Source: Desulfatibacillum alkenivorans DSM 16219 (GTDB lineage Bacteria > Desulfobacterota > Desulfobacteria > Desulfobacterales > Desulfatibacillaceae). From it: a stretch of DNA of 64,000 nt. Each line of letters starts with the position of its first letter. Position 1 is the stretch's first letter. The notes under the pieces are model-generated. The model had not been told where the DNA came from and did no database searches. It saw nothing but the letters and a program-made list of their open reading frames with translations. This document shows positions 63,860 to 64,000 of the stretch, one piece after another. The stretch spans positions 62,001-126,000 of the forward strand of contig NZ_FQZU01000004.1 in assembly GCF_900142135.1 (NCBI RefSeq), in the 5' to 3' direction. Position numbers and translations under genes: made by a program.

Positions 63860-64000
63860 ATCCCTGCGTCTCCCTTCACGGGGATGACCGAGAGCGGAAG
63901 CTTTAACTGCCAAAAGGTTTTGGATCCTCCCTTATCCTGACGGAAGGGCGGCAAGCGTCCTCCGGATTTTAGTCAGGCGCAAAAGGCCGTCATCCCGGCA

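Larger units (their letters stand above)
63690..64000. other. Intergenic right edge with repeats
   Basis: Holds a REP-like element (63746-63770), a long inverted repeat (63773-63859), and at the very end GTCATCCCGGCA, as seen at 17818. No gene is visible before the edge. Confidence 0.5.

Overview
The window looks like chromosomal DNA of a sulfate-reducing member of the Desulfobacterota (former Deltaproteobacteria), most like Desulfatibacillum and relatives. That is inferred from gene content and style, not from a database match. Pointers are a ferredoxin:thioredoxin reductase-type catalytic subunit beside a glutaredoxin, a MetV-type methylenetetrahydrofolate reductase partner protein, an EFR1-type flavodoxin/ferredoxin, a fused corrinoid methyltransferase, many hybrid histidine kinases, and GC-rich coding DNA separated by intergenic regions full of short repeats.

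Layout. 0.3-6.8 kb: a cytidylate kinase-like protein, a P2-type cation ATPase, the FTR-like/glutaredoxin pair, a CCA-adding/poly(A) polymerase-family enzyme and an RsbW-type ATPase. 7.1-13.5 kb: a CmuA-like methyltransferase fused to its corrinoid domain, followed by a complete five-gene branched-chain-amide (HAAT/Liv) ABC importer; this is the clearest candidate metabolic unit. 13.5-17.8 kb: a deoxyribosyltransferase and an EcsC/TPR pair, bracketed by two inverted copies of a ~233 bp dispersed repeat. 18-26.6 kb: small metabolic and envelope genes, a two-component/HD-GYP cluster, nitroreductase, prmA and dinB. 26.7-28.6 kb: a stand-alone pyruvate-kinase C-domain protein, a 24-bp tandem array, a zinc-ribbon protein and tRNA-Lys(CTT). 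28.6-35.0 kb: a 2130-residue secreted protein with three predicted beta-propellers and a C-terminal dockerin-like module. 35.4-43.6 kb: redox enzymes, a hybrid kinase, a YkgJ protein, DUF1566 and HU. 44-49.9 kb: an operon of transglutaminase, ABC ATPase and permease, then an MFS transporter and a Nudix hydrolase. 49.9-55.8 kb: a gene-poor, repeat-rich, AT-richer segment holding a five-PAS hybrid kinase between ~115 bp direct repeats. 55.8-63.7 kb: one long plus-strand run hsp20-lon-rlpA-gmhB-recD2-aspartic protease-metV.

How it fits together: the methyltransferase/importer block would bring in and demethylate a small methylated compound, feeding methyl groups to tetrahydrofolate/Wood-Ljungdahl carbon flow, in which the MetV-like protein also works. 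The lon run joins proteostasis with envelope and DNA repair functions. Sensor kinases are abundant and mostly lack a linked output gene.

Start codons were chosen by Shine-Dalgarno position and neighbour overlap; several differ from the longest possible reading frame. All functions are assigned from motifs read by eye; no similarity search was run.
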